Origin: Hydrogeniiclostridium mannosilyticum
GTDB lineage: Bacteria > Bacillota > Clostridia > Oscillospirales > Acutalibacteraceae
Assembly (NCBI RefSeq): GCF_003268275.1
Contig: NZ_QLYR01000001.1
Coordinates: 62,001-126,000 of the forward strand
Length of the DNA: 64,000 bases
Reading direction: 5' to 3'
Shown here: positions 41,319-50,789 of the stretch, in pieces
Position numbering within the stretch: the stretch's first letter is position 1
Layout: each line of letters starts with the position of its first letter
Made by a program: the position numbers and the translations under genes
The notes under the pieces: model-generated
Told to the model about the DNA's origin: nothing
The model's input: only the letters and a program-made list of their open reading frames with translations
Databases searched by the model: none

Positions 41319-43934
41319 TTGTTATTTCACAGCGAAACAAAGGATGCCGTTCTGGGAGAGCTTTCCTCGAACGCGGAAAGCGGCTTAACGGCAGGGCAAG
41401 TGTCCGAAAAACTCGCAAAACATGGATACAACAAATTAAGAGAAAAGAAAAAGAAGACCAACCTACAGCGTTTTTTCGATCAGTTCAAAGATGTCATGAT
41501 TCTGATTTTGATTGCAGCGGCTGTTGTTTCGTTTGTGATCGCCTGTGTGGGTCATGACCCGATGGAGTTCTTTGAGCCGGTACTGATTCTGCTCATCGTT
41601 GTTCTCAATGCCGTCATGGGTATGCTGCAGGAGAGCAAAGCGGAAAAGGCGCTGGATGCGCTGAAAAACATGTCTGCCCCTCACGCCCGGGTACTGCGTG
41701 ACGGAGAGGAAAAAATTATTGATGCATCCGAGCTTGTTCCCGGCGATATCATTCGTCTGGAAGCAGGTGACTTTATCCCTGCGGATGCAAGGCTTCTTCA
41801 CAGCGTCAGCCTGAAAAGCGAAGAGTCGGCGCTGACTGGCGAATCGGTTCCCTCTGAAAAAGAGGCGGATGAACTGATTGATCAGCAGGCTCCATTGGGA
41901 GACCGCAGCAATATGGTATTCTCCGGATGCAGTGTTACCTACGGAACTGCCACCGCTGTTGTCACCGCCACCGGCATGGATACCGAAATGGGTAAAATCG
42001 CTAATCTGCTTGAGGGAGAAAGCGAAACGCAGACGCCTTTGCAGAAAAAGCTGGCGCAGCTCGGCAAATACCTCGGTATTGTAGCGCTGGCCGCCTGTGT
42101 GATTATCTTTATTGTCGGTCTTGTTTCCGGCATCCCCGTTCTGGAAATCTTTATGACAGCGGTTTCGCTGGCTGTTTCGGCCATCCCGGAGGGATTACCC
42201 GCTATCGTCACTATCGTTCTTTCCATCGGCGTACAGCGAATGGTAAAGAAAAACGCCCTGATTCGCCGTCTGCCTGCGGTGGAAACGTTGGGAAGTGCTT
42301 CGGTTATCTGTTCGGATAAAACCGGAACCCTGACGCAGAACCGGATGACATTGGTAAAAGCCTATTTAGACGGCAAAACAACCTTGGAAGATATCGGCAC
42401 GCAAAATTCGGAAGAAGTAAAGAAACTTCTGCGTTACGGTACTCTCTGCTGCGATGGTTCAGTGGTATTCCACGGCACAGAAGAACAGCATATCGGTGAT
42501 CCTACCGAAACGGCGATTGTTCTTGCCGCACATAAAAACGGGATGCCCAAGGATGACCTTGGGAAGAAATATCCCCGACTGGCCGAGCTTCCCTTCGACT
42601 CCGACCGCAAGCTGATGTCTACCGTTAACCAAATCGACGGCAAAAAGATTGTCATTGTGAAGGGCGCTTTCGATATGATGGCGGAACGTTGTATTGCCGG
42701 TGATATCGAGGCGGCGAAACGGATGAACGAAAAGATGAGCAAAGACGCTCTGCGTGTGCTTGCCATCGGATACAAGGAAATCGACGCCATCCCCGAAATG
42801 CTCACCTCGGATAACTTGGAAAATGGCTTGACGCTGATGGGACTTGTCGGAATGATCGATCCGCCCCGCCCCGAAGCAAAAGCTGCTGTGGCAACCTGCC
42901 GCAAAGCCGGTATCAAACCGATTATGATTACCGGCGACCATGTTGTAACTGCTTCTGCAATCGCCAAAGAGCTTGGTATTATGCAGCTGGATGACCGGGC
43001 AATTACCGGCGCTGAGCTGGATGCTATGACCGATACCGAACTGGATAACCAGGTGGAACACATTTCGGTTTATGCCCGTGTTTCGCCGGAGAATAAAATC
43101 CGCATTGTCAAGGCATGGCAGCGAAAAGGCCAGGTTGTTTCCATGACCGGTGACGGCGTCAATGATGCACCTGCCCTGAAAGCCGCCGATATCGGCTGCG
43201 CAATGGGTATCACCGGCACCGATGTGGCAAAGGGGGCGGCGGATATGACCCTCACCGATGACAACTTCGCCACCATTGTCGATGCTGTCAAAGAAGGACG
43301 CGGCATTTATGCTAACATCAAAAAGGTGGTCGGCTTCCTGCTCGGAACCAACATTGGCGAAGTCATCACCGTCTTTGTCGCTATGTTGCTCTGGCATAAG
43401 TCCCCGCTTTTATCCATGCAGCTTCTCTGGATCAACTTGGTTACCGACAGCCTGCCCGCTATTGCACTCGGCATGGAGGCCGTAGAACCGGACATTATGG
43501 ATCGGAAACCGAAGCCGAAAAACGAAGGCATCTTCGCACATGGTCTTGGGCTCCGTGTGGTTTTGCAGGGAATTATGTTTGCTGTCCTTACCCTGATTGG
43601 CTTCAAGGTTGGTGAAAATTTCACTGGTACTCTTGCCGGCGGTCAGACGATGGCTTTCATGGTGCTGTCCTTGTCCCAGGTCATTCAGGCGTTCAATATG
43701 CGTTCTGATCACTCCCTGTTCAAAATCGGTGTATTCTCAAACCATAAGCTGAACTGGGCTTGCCTTGCTTCCATATTGTTGGTTGCTCTTGTCCTGTTCA
43801 CCCCTGTGGGCATTGCATTCGGGCTTGTCATTCTGCCCTGGCAGATGTATCTGCTTGGCCTTGGACTTATATTCGTGCCTGTGCTTCTTATGGAACTCTC
43901 CAAAGCCTGCGGCCTCATTAAGCACCAGCATTAA
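41319..43934 (+). CDS. Calcium-type P-type ATPase (P2)
   Basis: 871 residues, integral membrane pump. N-terminal domain, A-domain loop SALTGESVPSEKE, transmembrane motif AIPEGLPAIV (Ca2+-site PEGL), phosphorylation site SDKTGTLTQNRMT with Asp near residue 333, MTGDGVNDAPALKAADIGCA, and six C-terminal helices with the NLVTD motif. This fits bacterial PMCA/SERCA-like Ca2+ exporters. The start is TTG at 41319, with AAAGGAGG nine bases before. Divergent from tetR. A perfect terminator follows. Confidence 0.92.
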   Translation: MLFHSETKDAVLGELSSNAESGLTAGQVSEKLAKHGYNKLREKKKKTNLQRFFDQFKDVMILILIAAAVVSFVIACVGHDPMEFFEPVLILLIVVLNAVMGMLQESKAEKALDALKNMSAPHARVLRDGEEKIIDASELVPGDIIRLEAGDFIPADARLLHSVSLKSEESALTGESVPSEKEADELIDQQAPLGDRSNMVFSGCSVTYGTATAVVTATGMDTEMGKIANLLEGESETQTPLQKKLAQLGKYLGIVALAACVIIFIVGLVSGIPVLEIFMTAVSLAVSAIPEGLPAIVTIVLSIGVQRMVKKNALIRRLPAVETLGSASVICSDKTGTLTQNRMTLVKAYLDGKTTLEDIGTQNSEEVKKLLRYGTLCCDGSVVFHGTEEQHIGDPTETAIVLAAHKNGMPKDDLGKKYPRLAELPFDSDRKLMSTVNQIDGKKIVIVKGAFDMMAERCIAGDIEAAKRMNEKMSKDALRVLAIGYKEIDAIPEMLTSDNLENGLTLMGLVGMIDPPRPEAKAAVATCRKAGIKPIMITGDHVVTASAIAKELGIMQLDDRAITGAELDAMTDTELDNQVEHISVYARVSPENKIRIVKAWQRKGQVVSMTGDGVNDAPALKAADIGCAMGITGTDVAKGAADMTLTDDNFATIVDAVKEGRGIYANIKKVVGFLLGTNIGEVITVFVAMLLWHKSPLLSMQLLWINLVTDSLPAIALGMEAVEPDIMDRKPKPKNEGIFAHGLGLRVVLQGIMFAVLTLIGFKVGENFTGTLAGGQTMAFMVLSLSQVIQAFNMRSDHSLFKIGVFSNHKLNWACLASILLVALVLFTPVGIAFGLVILPWQMYLLGLGLIFVPVLLMELSKACGLIKHQH

Positions 43935-43979
43935 GTTTATCAGAACATGGCAGTTGAAATGTGGTAGCGTTTGAATCAA

Positions 43980-44014
43980 GAGGACTGTCGAGAGAAATTC
44001 GACAGTCCTCTTTT
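43980..44014 (+). terminator. Terminator after the P-ATPase
   Basis: AGAGGACTGTCGA pairs with TCGACAGTCCTCT and is followed by T4. Confidence 0.88.
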
Positions 44015-44023
44015 GAGGAAGAT

Positions 44024-44480
44024 ATGCCGAAGGCTACTCTCAAAAATGGATTGTGGGTTGGACTTTGGTTCGGCGTCTTTCAGGGCTTATAACGCTTATT
44101 TTTTAGGCATAAGCGTTAAGGATTATATTACCACCTTTGATCACTGGATTGCTTTTGGCCTGTTGTTTCTCGGCGGAAAAATGATAAAAGAGGCGCTGTC
44201 GCATGATGAGATACCGTCCGATACTTCTCTGTCATGCAAAAATATGCTGCTTTTTGCCATTGTAACAAGCATTGATGCAATGGCGGTAGGCGTTCTTTCG
44301 CATTTCTTAATGTACAGATTGTTCTTGCTGTTTGCTTTATCGGCCTCGTTACTTTTGCACTTTCGGCTGTTGGAGTGAAAATCTGAAGTGCATTTGGAGC
44401 AAAGTTCAAATCTAAGGCAGAACTGATAGGCGGGACTATTCTGATTTTATATTGCAGCGTTACATTTTATGAATTAGCAT
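44024..44480 (+). pseudogene. mntP: Manganese exporter MntP, decayed
   Basis: Fragments in three frames give the MntP order: PKATLKNGLWVGLWFGVFQG (ends at TAA), AYFLGISVKDYITTFDHWIA, FGLLFLGGKMIKEALSHDE, SLSCKNMLLFAIVTSIDAMA, then after a frameshift FAFLNVQIVLAVCFIGLVTF, ALSAVGVKI, a TGA, and FGAKFKSKAELIGGTILIL. The first helix with its DxxxV motif is missing. The gene is clearly dead. It follows the Ca2+-type pump, so this spot once held two cation exporters. Confidence 0.87.
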
Positions 44481-44990
44481 TTCTGTCTTTTTTCTCTGTT
44501 GGTATCTCTCTTGAAGTCCACCGAATGGACAGAACTCCCCCTCTTGTGAGTCATATAGTATTTTTAGGTAAATATTGATTTTATGATATATCAGACATCA
44601 ATCTACCAAATCGGAAGATACAATAAAACTATCATCAAAATTGGTTGTTTGTATTTACGGAACATCAGATGACAATTCATGCGCGGTACTTTCTGTATTA
44701 GGGGATGAAACTTCAGAAAAAACAGAGGAGGAAGATGAGGTGACAGATTCATTTTTGTTCTGGATGTCATCCTGCAAAACTGTATTTTCGGAGGCAACAG
44801 TGCTGCTGACAGTTGGTTCAGTTGTCGCCGGCTGTTCGGGCTTACCTTCCGGCAAAACATTACCTTATAGCCGGAAGGATGACTGTTTGAGCTCTCTTCT
44901 GATAATTCAGATATTGTCTCCTGCGGTTTCAGACGCTTCATCGGCGCTTTCGTATTTTCTGCTTTTTTCCCGATTTCGGCGCGGTTTCTT
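44481..44990. other. Decayed region with a Ser/Thr-rich reading frame
   Basis: No intact gene. On the minus strand 44855-44655 reads as low-complexity Ser/Thr/Glu-rich sequence (PEQPATTEPTVSSTVASENT), typical of a lipoprotein linker or surface-protein stalk. It has a stop just upstream and no binding site, so it looks like a loose fragment. Confidence 0.45.
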
Positions 44991-45257
44991 TTATCGCTGC
45001 GTGTTCCGCTTTACAGCATCATGCACATTGGAAAGTGCAGATCCCACATCTGTTGGGAATCCACGCTGTTCCAATTTTCGAATCATGCTCTCTGGCTACT
45101 TGATTCTGGACTTGCAGTACAGAATCGGCTACACCTCATCTGGATATCCCCGTGCAGGATATTGGCGCACCAGTTCCAGAAGATGTGCTTTTATTTGTTT
45201 TAAAAGAGACAGGCTGTCTCCATAGTATTCTTCATAAGTCAATGCGGTTTTCTCCAT
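44991..45257 (-). pseudogene. RelA/SpoT-type (p)ppGpp synthetase, N-terminal remnant with two stops
   Basis: One continuous frame interrupted by TAG twice: EYYGDSLSLLKQIKAHLLEL, VRQYPARGYPDEV, stop, PILYCKSRIK, stop, PESMIRKLEQRGFPTDVGSA, LSNVHDAV. The last part is the start of the synthetase fold (sRIKspeSi..KL.r.G...... al.n.HD..G). After HDAV the sequence departs and ends at 44991. The catalytic part is lost. A second, intact synthetase exists at 38864. It sits at the 3' end of the envelope operon. Confidence 0.8.
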
Positions 45258-45271
45258 TTCATAATACCAGT

Positions 45272-45667
45272 TCAGTTTTTTCTGTTGCCGGCGGCATAAA
45301 GGATTAGCCCCAGAAGAAGAAATCCCACTCCAAGTATCCAATAAACCAAAACAAGCCGATTCGTGGTTCCGTAAATCTCCAAAGCCCCTTCAAACAGGCT
45401 TCCTATTGTCAGGGGCGCTATGCCGGAATGGTAGAGATTTTGGGACGCTCTGCCTGGCACAGGTGTTCTGCAAAAAGCTATCCCGAAAAAAGGGAGCGCT
45501 CCGCAAACCAAAGGAAATACAAATGCATACAGCATAAAATAGGAATACACTTCATGGCTGAAAATCTCATAGACTGCGCCGAACAATACGCAGAACAGGG
45601 AAATGAACAGATATACAAAACCTGTCTTAGCCATATTTTTCATCCGGTCAGTATCCAATGTAGACAA
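45272..45667 (-). CDS. Four-helix membrane protein of unknown family
   Basis: 131 residues with four hydrophobic helices (GFVYLFISLFCVLFGAVYEI; SYFMLYAFVFPLVCGALPFF; APLTIGSLFEGALEIYG; LVYWILGVGFLLLGLILYA). Family not recognised. A TTG at 45667 preceded by AAGGAG at 11 bases is the longest start; an ATG at 45643 has no site. It overlaps the end of the phosphodiester glycosidase gene, so it is translated from the same message. Genes of this kind accompany VTC/DUF4956 clusters, which suggests a role in the same envelope pathway. Confidence 0.65.
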   Translation of the reverse strand: MSTLDTDRMKNMAKTGFVYLFISLFCVLFGAVYEIFSHEVYSYFMLYAFVFPLVCGALPFFGIAFCRTPVPGRASQNLYHSGIAPLTIGSLFEGALEIYGTTNRLVLVYWILGVGFLLLGLILYAAGNRKN

Positions 45668-46571
45668 TGTCGCTCACGCTCCTTTCCTTGATGCTTCGCC
45701 CGTTGGTTGTCGGGTTGTTGATGACCTCTCCGTTGAAATACATGGTAGAGGAACCCCCACCATCCAGATTGTAGGCAGTCGTAACACCCAACTCTTTCAT
45801 AAATTCCGCCAACTGAAGCAAGGTCAGGCCAGCACTCTCATCCGTTCTTCCATCGGAAACCACAAACACATAATGGAGATCGTCTATGATGCCAATGGCG
45901 GTTCGGGGATTACTTGTTTTCGCTTTTCCTACCTCATCATCTTCCGAAACAACCACCGTACCATCTTCCACTAAAGCCGGGCCAAACGATAGAATCTGCT
46001 GCGCACCGTCTTCAAGAAGTTCTTCCGCAGTAACATCCGTTTCGTTGATTATGGAGAAGCTCCCGTCATCATAAATTACAAGATCCTCCTGTCCGGAAGC
46101 CGCTGTATTCCGGTAGAGCACTCCGTTGCGGAGAACATATCCGTCTTCCTGCGCACCATAATAATCGCCGTTAATGGCAAGAATCGCACCTGCGCTTTCC
46201 GCGATCTCGGAAGTCTTTTCCGCCACATTACGACCGTAAGCGTTTTGTGCAAACGCAGTTTGCAAATATTCCGAAGAAGACAGTACGATATCCGCGACAT
46301 AAATGGATGTGTCACATTCCCGGTACTCCGTAAGCGTGATCTGGGTATTCTCATCGCTGTAGGAAGTTTCCGACACCACGGTTTCCGTACCGGAATCTGA
46401 TTTGCCGTCCTGTTCCGTATCTGTTGTGGCAGTGCTGCCCGTTCCGCGATCTGTTTCAGATACCACTGTATATACCCGTGAAATCACAAAGGTATCCATG
46501 GCGAGATAGACTGTAAACGCAATGAGACAAACGCTGTACAGAACCGCCCACCAGTGTCGTCGTATAAACAT
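45648..46571 (-). CDS. Phosphodiester glycosidase family protein (NAGPA/DUF2233), membrane-anchored
   Basis: 307 residues. One N-terminal membrane helix (WWAVLYSVCLIAFTVYLAMD), a Ser/Thr-rich linker, then the NAGPA domain: AGAILAINGDYYG, NPRTAIGIIDDLHYVFVVSD, GRTDESAGLTLLQLAEFM and AYNLDGGGSSTMYFNG. Members cleave N-acetylglucosamine-phosphodiester or similar links on surface polymers. AGAGGTG before the ATG. It lies 27 bases after the GT2/GtrA gene. Confidence 0.88.
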   Translation of the reverse strand: MFIRRHWWAVLYSVCLIAFTVYLAMDTFVISRVYTVVSETDRGTGSTATTDTEQDGKSDSGTETVVSETSYSDENTQITLTEYRECDTSIYVADIVLSSSEYLQTAFAQNAYGRNVAEKTSEIAESAGAILAINGDYYGAQEDGYVLRNGVLYRNTAASGQEDLVIYDDGSFSIINETDVTAEELLEDGAQQILSFGPALVEDGTVVVSEDDEVGKAKTSNPRTAIGIIDDLHYVFVVSDGRTDESAGLTLLQLAEFMKELGVTTAYNLDGGGSSTMYFNGEVINNPTTNGRSIKERSVSDIVYIGY

Positions 46572-46598
46572 GGGATTTCACCTCTATTCATTGATCCT

Positions 46599-47657
46599 TT
46601 AAGATTTTTTCGCATTCTTTCCCGCCCGAAAGATCACTTTCCGCTGTACCAGCCAGCTCATCAGGAAGAAAAGCAGCTCTGTGATAAGTTTCGCCGCATA
46701 CCGGTTTACTCCCAAATAGTCCGCGAGGACGCTCAGGACAACGGTATTGCCAATCAGGATCCCGGCTGCCAATGCAGCATACTGGACAGCGGAGCGGACA
46801 ACATGCGCCTTGCTCCGAAACACCATCTTGCGGTTAATGGTATAGTTAATGCTTGCGCTCACAATCCTGGCGCCGATATTTGTTATCAGAATGCTCGGGG
46901 CATTCCCCAGACCGGATGTACAGAGCGTAAGGGCGCTGTACAATCCATAATCCACCAAAAAGCTAATCAGGGAAGCCGCTGAAAATTTCAGGATCTCTTT
47001 ATATACACGCCAGGAATCCTTCACAGTGTCAAAATGTGAGGAGGCGTTTCCGTCGATATAAATCGTTTCGATTTCCTCCTCCAGAATCGGAATACCGATG
47101 CGGGAACAGGTCAGCAGCACGTTCATTTCGTACTCGTACCGCTCCCCGGGAATGCTAAGAAACTGCGGGATCAGTCTGGCGGAAAATGCCCGAAGACCGG
47201 TTTGCGTATCCCATACCCTCTGACCGGTGGAAATCCGATAGACGAATCTGGTAACTGTATTTCCAAACCGGCTTCTGACAGGAACATGTTCCCGAAGTTT
47301 TCTGCTTCCCAACACAAGGGTATCCGGATGATTCTGGACAGCCTGACAGATTTTTGGGGCGTCCACCGCACGGTGCTGCCCGTCAGCATCCATTGTCACA
47401 ATGATGCAGTCTGCAGGGAAATGATCCTGAATATAAGACAACCCTGTTTTAATTGCCTGTCCTTTGCCCATATTCTGCTCATGGTGCAGTACCGCTCCAA
47501 ACCAGGCTGCAGATGCAAAGATTTCAAGGAAAGACTTATCGCTGCCGTCATCGACAACAACAAGCTGAAAGCCTTTGCTTTTTGCCTCCTGCAAAAGCAA
47601 AAGCAATTGATCTGTCGGTTGATAAGCCGGAATCAAGGCGATCCGCAGAGATTTCAT
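46599..47657 (-). CDS. GT2 glycosyltransferase fused to GtrA-like membrane domain
   Basis: 352 residues. Residues 1-225 are a GT-A glycosyltransferase: IALIPAYQPTDQLLLLLQEA, VVVDDGSDKSFLEIF, EQNMGKGQAIKTGL, IVTMDADGQHRA and VWDTQTGLRAFSARLIPQFL. Residues 230-345 form four helices with GtrA features (LKFSAASLISFLVDYGLYSA; ASINYTINRKMVF). Such fusions make and flip a lipid-linked sugar, then decorate the cell envelope. GGGAGG before the ATG. Part of the envelope operon. Confidence 0.9.
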   Translation of the reverse strand: MKSLRIALIPAYQPTDQLLLLLQEAKSKGFQLVVVDDGSDKSFLEIFASAAWFGAVLHHEQNMGKGQAIKTGLSYIQDHFPADCIIVTMDADGQHRAVDAPKICQAVQNHPDTLVLGSRKLREHVPVRSRFGNTVTRFVYRISTGQRVWDTQTGLRAFSARLIPQFLSIPGERYEYEMNVLLTCSRIGIPILEEEIETIYIDGNASSHFDTVKDSWRVYKEILKFSAASLISFLVDYGLYSALTLCTSGLGNAPSILITNIGARIVSASINYTINRKMVFRSKAHVVRSAVQYAALAAGILIGNTVVLSVLADYLGVNRYAAKLITELLFFLMSWLVQRKVIFRAGKNAKKS

Positions 47658-47704
47658 TTGTTTGAACCTCCCTTCGTTTGTTGTTTATCGCTAAGGAAAA
47701 GACT

Positions 47705-47738
47705 ACTCCTGTCCAGAACGCTTATCCGGGCAGGAGTT
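47705..47738 (-). terminator. Hairpin between the lipoprotein and GT2 genes
   Basis: ACTCCTGTCC pairs with GGGCAGGAGT (one G-U) over a 13-base loop; on the minus strand a short T-rich run follows. It may only partly stop transcription into the GT2 gene. Confidence 0.5.
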
Positions 47739-47752
47739 CTCATTAAGGATCC

Positions 47753-49336
47753 TCAGCGGCCCGGCCTCATGCCGCCTTGTCCGCCCATACCGCCGCCCAT
47801 CTGACCGGGATTGTTTTCCGAGCCGTCGTTGGTGGTGACGTCGCCGCCGTTATTGGTATAGGTGCCGTCACAATCCAGAGCGGTGTTTCCACTTCCATTA
47901 CAGGTGAGATCTAAGGTACCGCCGTTAATGGTCAAAGCTCCGTTGGAATCGATACAGTCGCCGGTAGAGACAATGACAAAGTTTCCTCCGTTAATGGTAA
48001 TATAGCTGTCAGACGAAGAAGCAAACTGTTCCTGACCGGGACGTCCTCCGCCAAATCCGGAGCTGTCTGTGCCACCGCCGGCATTGATACCGTCATCTAC
48101 GGAAGTAATATCAAAAGTGCCGTCATCAATGGTAACCGACAGCCCTTCAATTCCTTCGTAGCAGTAAGCTATGGTAAAATCACCATTCTGAATCGTAACG
48201 GCAGCATCTGAATGAATGGCATCATCTCCGGTTCTCAGTTCAAATTTGCCGCCCGAAACTAGGATATCACTGTTGGAATGGATAGAATCATCGACCGTAT
48301 CGGTCGTAAAAGTTCCCCCTGTGATCGTGATTGTTCCATCAGCCTTGATGCCTTTCTGGCTAACCGAGTCTTCCTCTGTTGTAGTTGTTGTTTGATCTTG
48401 GAATCCTCCTCGCTGTCCAAACTCCATGGTATCTGTGGTCATCGTAACACTGGCGCTGCCTTCGCCTGTTGTAATGGTAAAGGAGCCATCCTCAATCTGC
48501 AGGTATGCACTTGCACTTATGCCGTCACCATCCGCCGTAATCGTAAAGGTACCGCCCGCAATGTACAGGAATCCCAGGCTGGTATCATCGGTGTTTTCCG
48601 CCTGAATACCGTCTTTTCCGGATGTGATTGTGTAAGTTCCATTGGCGATCCTCACACTATCTTTGCCGGAAAGTCCATGGCTTGCCGCTGTAATGTTATA
48701 AGTGCCGCTGGTAAGAACCAAGTCATCTTTAGAAACAATGCCGTGGCCTGCTGCCGCGTTAATGGTCAGGGTTCCTGCGCCGTTCAGCGTCAGGTCGGAT
48801 TTGGAGAAAATAACCGCGTCGATGTTGTTATCATCGATCGCCACATACTCCCCGCCGTTTGCCAAAGTATTTTCCGAATCGGAAGCCGTGGTGATAAATA
48901 CCTTATCCGCCTCCAGCACATAAATGGCCGCCGATGTAGAACTGGTGATTTCCACGTTATCCAGCACCAGCTGGATTTTATCTGTATCTTCGGCATTCAC
49001 TATGATCATGCCGTCATTGAGTGTCCCAGAAAGGATGTAGGTTCCTTCATCTGTAATGGTAACTGTACTGTCAGAAATCTGTACCGCGTCAGAGTCACAG
49101 GATGCACTGTTCCCGGACAATGTAATCCGGGCGCTGGTTTCCTCATCATAACCGATCTCCATATCCCTGTCGGTAAACATCTCCGATGAACTTACCGTTG
49201 ATACGGATTCTGCTGTTTCCGTCTGGCTTGTTTCGGATGAACTGCTTTTAGATGCCTCTGAATTTCCTGTGGAAGTACATGCAGAAAAGCAAAGAAGAAT
49301 CACAAGAAGCAGCGACAGGATTGCTGTTTTTTTCAT
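47753..49336 (-). CDS. Cthe_2159-type carbohydrate-binding beta-helix lipoprotein
   Basis: 527 residues. Lipoprotein signal with lipobox FSAC, a Ser/Thr-rich linker, then a right-handed beta-helix with many turns (ITDEGTYILSGTLNDGMIIV, IQLVLDNVEITSSTSAAIYV, LTLNGAGTLTINAAAGHGIV, GTITITGGTFTTDTVDDSIH, GGKFELRTGDDAIHSDAAVT, ITINGGNFVIVSTGDCIDSN). This is the PF14262 family whose founder binds acidic polysaccharide. It ends in a Gly/Met-rich tail (GGGMGGQGGMRPGR). The ATG at 49336 follows AGGGAGG; the alternative GTG at 49345 overlaps that site. Confidence 0.88.
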   Translation of the reverse strand: MKKTAILSLLLVILLCFSACTSTGNSEASKSSSSETSQTETAESVSTVSSSEMFTDRDMEIGYDEETSARITLSGNSASCDSDAVQISDSTVTITDEGTYILSGTLNDGMIIVNAEDTDKIQLVLDNVEITSSTSAAIYVLEADKVFITTASDSENTLANGGEYVAIDDNNIDAVIFSKSDLTLNGAGTLTINAAAGHGIVSKDDLVLTSGTYNITAASHGLSGKDSVRIANGTYTITSGKDGIQAENTDDTSLGFLYIAGGTFTITADGDGISASAYLQIEDGSFTITTGEGSASVTMTTDTMEFGQRGGFQDQTTTTTEEDSVSQKGIKADGTITITGGTFTTDTVDDSIHSNSDILVSGGKFELRTGDDAIHSDAAVTIQNGDFTIAYCYEGIEGLSVTIDDGTFDITSVDDGINAGGGTDSSGFGGGRPGQEQFASSSDSYITINGGNFVIVSTGDCIDSNGALTINGGTLDLTCNGSGNTALDCDGTYTNNGGDVTTNDGSENNPGQMGGGMGGQGGMRPGR

Positions 49337-49350
49337 ATTGGACACCTCCC

Positions 49351-50046
49351 TTATAATTCAGCGATTGCCGTCTCCTGATTGGAAATGGTAATCTCCAGAT
49401 TCCCGTTGCGGCAGCGGAGCTTGTCGATCATTTCTTTCTCCTTGCCGCCATTGTTTAATTTCAAGTTATAGGTAAGCCGGAACAGGCTTCCCATGTTGGT
49501 GGTCTTAACCGTGGTAAGCTCATATTCTGAAGTGTATTTTTTCAGAATCGGGTCAAACACGTCCGAATAATCCAAGTCTTCCGGGATCGTGATATGCAGG
49601 GTTTTATACCGGTTGTTCTGCTTTCGGGAACCAAAGTCCAGCCGGCTGTAAAGGGCGCTGAAAAAGCCGAGAACAACAGCGCAAAGGAATGCGTAACCCA
49701 GATAGCCCATTCCTACAATAAGACCTGTACCCATGGCCAGGAAGATCGCACCAATCTCTTTTGCGGAACCGGGCACGGATCGGAAGCGTACCAGGCTGAA
49801 CGCCCCAGCTACCGCGACGCCGGTGCCCACATTTCCGTTGACCATCATAATTACCACACAGACCACCGCCGGAAGCAGGGCGAGCGTTGCTACAAAGCTT
49901 TTGGTATATCGGGTCCGGTACATATAAAACCCGGCTAAAATCAAACCAATGATTAAAGCACTGCCCACACAGAGCAAAAAATCCGATGGTGTGATGACGC
50001 TTGTCATATCCGTGTCAAAAATTCCTTTAAAAATATCAGCAAACAT
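49351..50046 (-). CDS. DUF4956 membrane protein
   Basis: 231 residues. Four N-terminal helices, the conserved block GTGVAVAGAFSLVRFRSVPG-SAKEIGAIF and a soluble C-terminal domain (LHITIPEDLDYSDVFDPILK). DUF4956 proteins are almost always paired with a VTC-domain protein, as here. The ATG at 50046 follows AAAGGAGG and overlaps the VTC end by 11 bases. Inner membrane; likely works with the VTC enzyme in polymer synthesis or transport. Confidence 0.9.
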   Translation of the reverse strand: MFADIFKGIFDTDMTSVITPSDFLLCVGSALIIGLILAGFYMYRTRYTKSFVATLALLPAVVCVVIMMVNGNVGTGVAVAGAFSLVRFRSVPGSAKEIGAIFLAMGTGLIVGMGYLGYAFLCAVVLGFFSALYSRLDFGSRKQNNRYKTLHITIPEDLDYSDVFDPILKKYTSEYELTTVKTTNMGSLFRLTYNLKLNNGGKEKEMIDKLRCRNGNLEITISNQETAIAEL

Positions 50047-50766
50047 GTAAAATCCTCCTTTGATCTTCTGAGTTGGATTTTGCAATCAAATCCAGATAGG
50101 CCAACCCGTATTTGGAAAACGATGTTTTAAAAACCCTGAGACGGCTCAGCTCATGGCTCATCCAGAGAGGAACTCCTCCTGCTGTTTTGATTTCCATCAG
50201 GGTTTCTCCTTTATCCAACAGCGGCATCCCATACGCCTCGCTTCCCAATGAAAGATCGTATGTCCGGTAAAGAATGTTCTCATCGAATGTTACACGGAAG
50301 TCACTGTCATCCAATGCATAGAACGCCTCCCGCTCGTATGACAGAAACACCGTTGGACGCAGGCTTTCATAATAGGAGCGGAAATACTCGATTTCCTCTG
50401 CAATCTGGGAGTGGACCGGAAGGGGGGACCCGTTCTCAAAACTGTCTTTTGCCTGTGTATCCGGCAGAGTCAGCCGGCGCTTATAGACCACAGATTTGTA
50501 TTTTTTTTCAGTTCTACAAACACCGGATCTTCCGGCGCCACTGCCTGATAGCTGCGGATACGAAGCTTTTCCTTATACACCGGTTTTTCAAGGGAACGCC
50601 GGATCAGCCGATAGGTATCCGTATCATAGTAGATGTTTCGGATCGTGGTACGCCCGTACTGGTCAAGATTCATATATGGCTGCATTGCTTGTAAAACAGC
50701 CTGTTTTTGCTGCTGCGTCAGCAGGTATTTGATTTCATATCGCTTAAAAGTTGCCTTATATGCCAT
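50036..50766 (-). CDS. VTC-domain (polyphosphate polymerase-like) protein, frame broken at A8
   Basis: Two overlapping frames together make one 243-residue VTC/CYTH domain. First part: YKATFKRYEIKYLLTQQQKQ, RTTIRNIYYDTDTYRLIRRS, YKEKLRIRSYQ, VFVELKK. Second part: YKSVVYKRRLTLP, RPTVFLSYEREAFYALDDSD, FRVTFDENILYRT, GETLMEIKTAGGVPLWMSHE. The change happens at a run of eight A (about 50501-50508) where nine would keep one frame. A -1 slip on A-AAA-AAT or polymerase slippage would restore it, as would a one-base sequencing error. ExK/RxR-type residues for triphosphate binding are present. Heads the pair with DUF4956. Confidence 0.82.
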
Positions 50767-50789
50767 TGCCGTTCTCCTTCCGTTTATGT

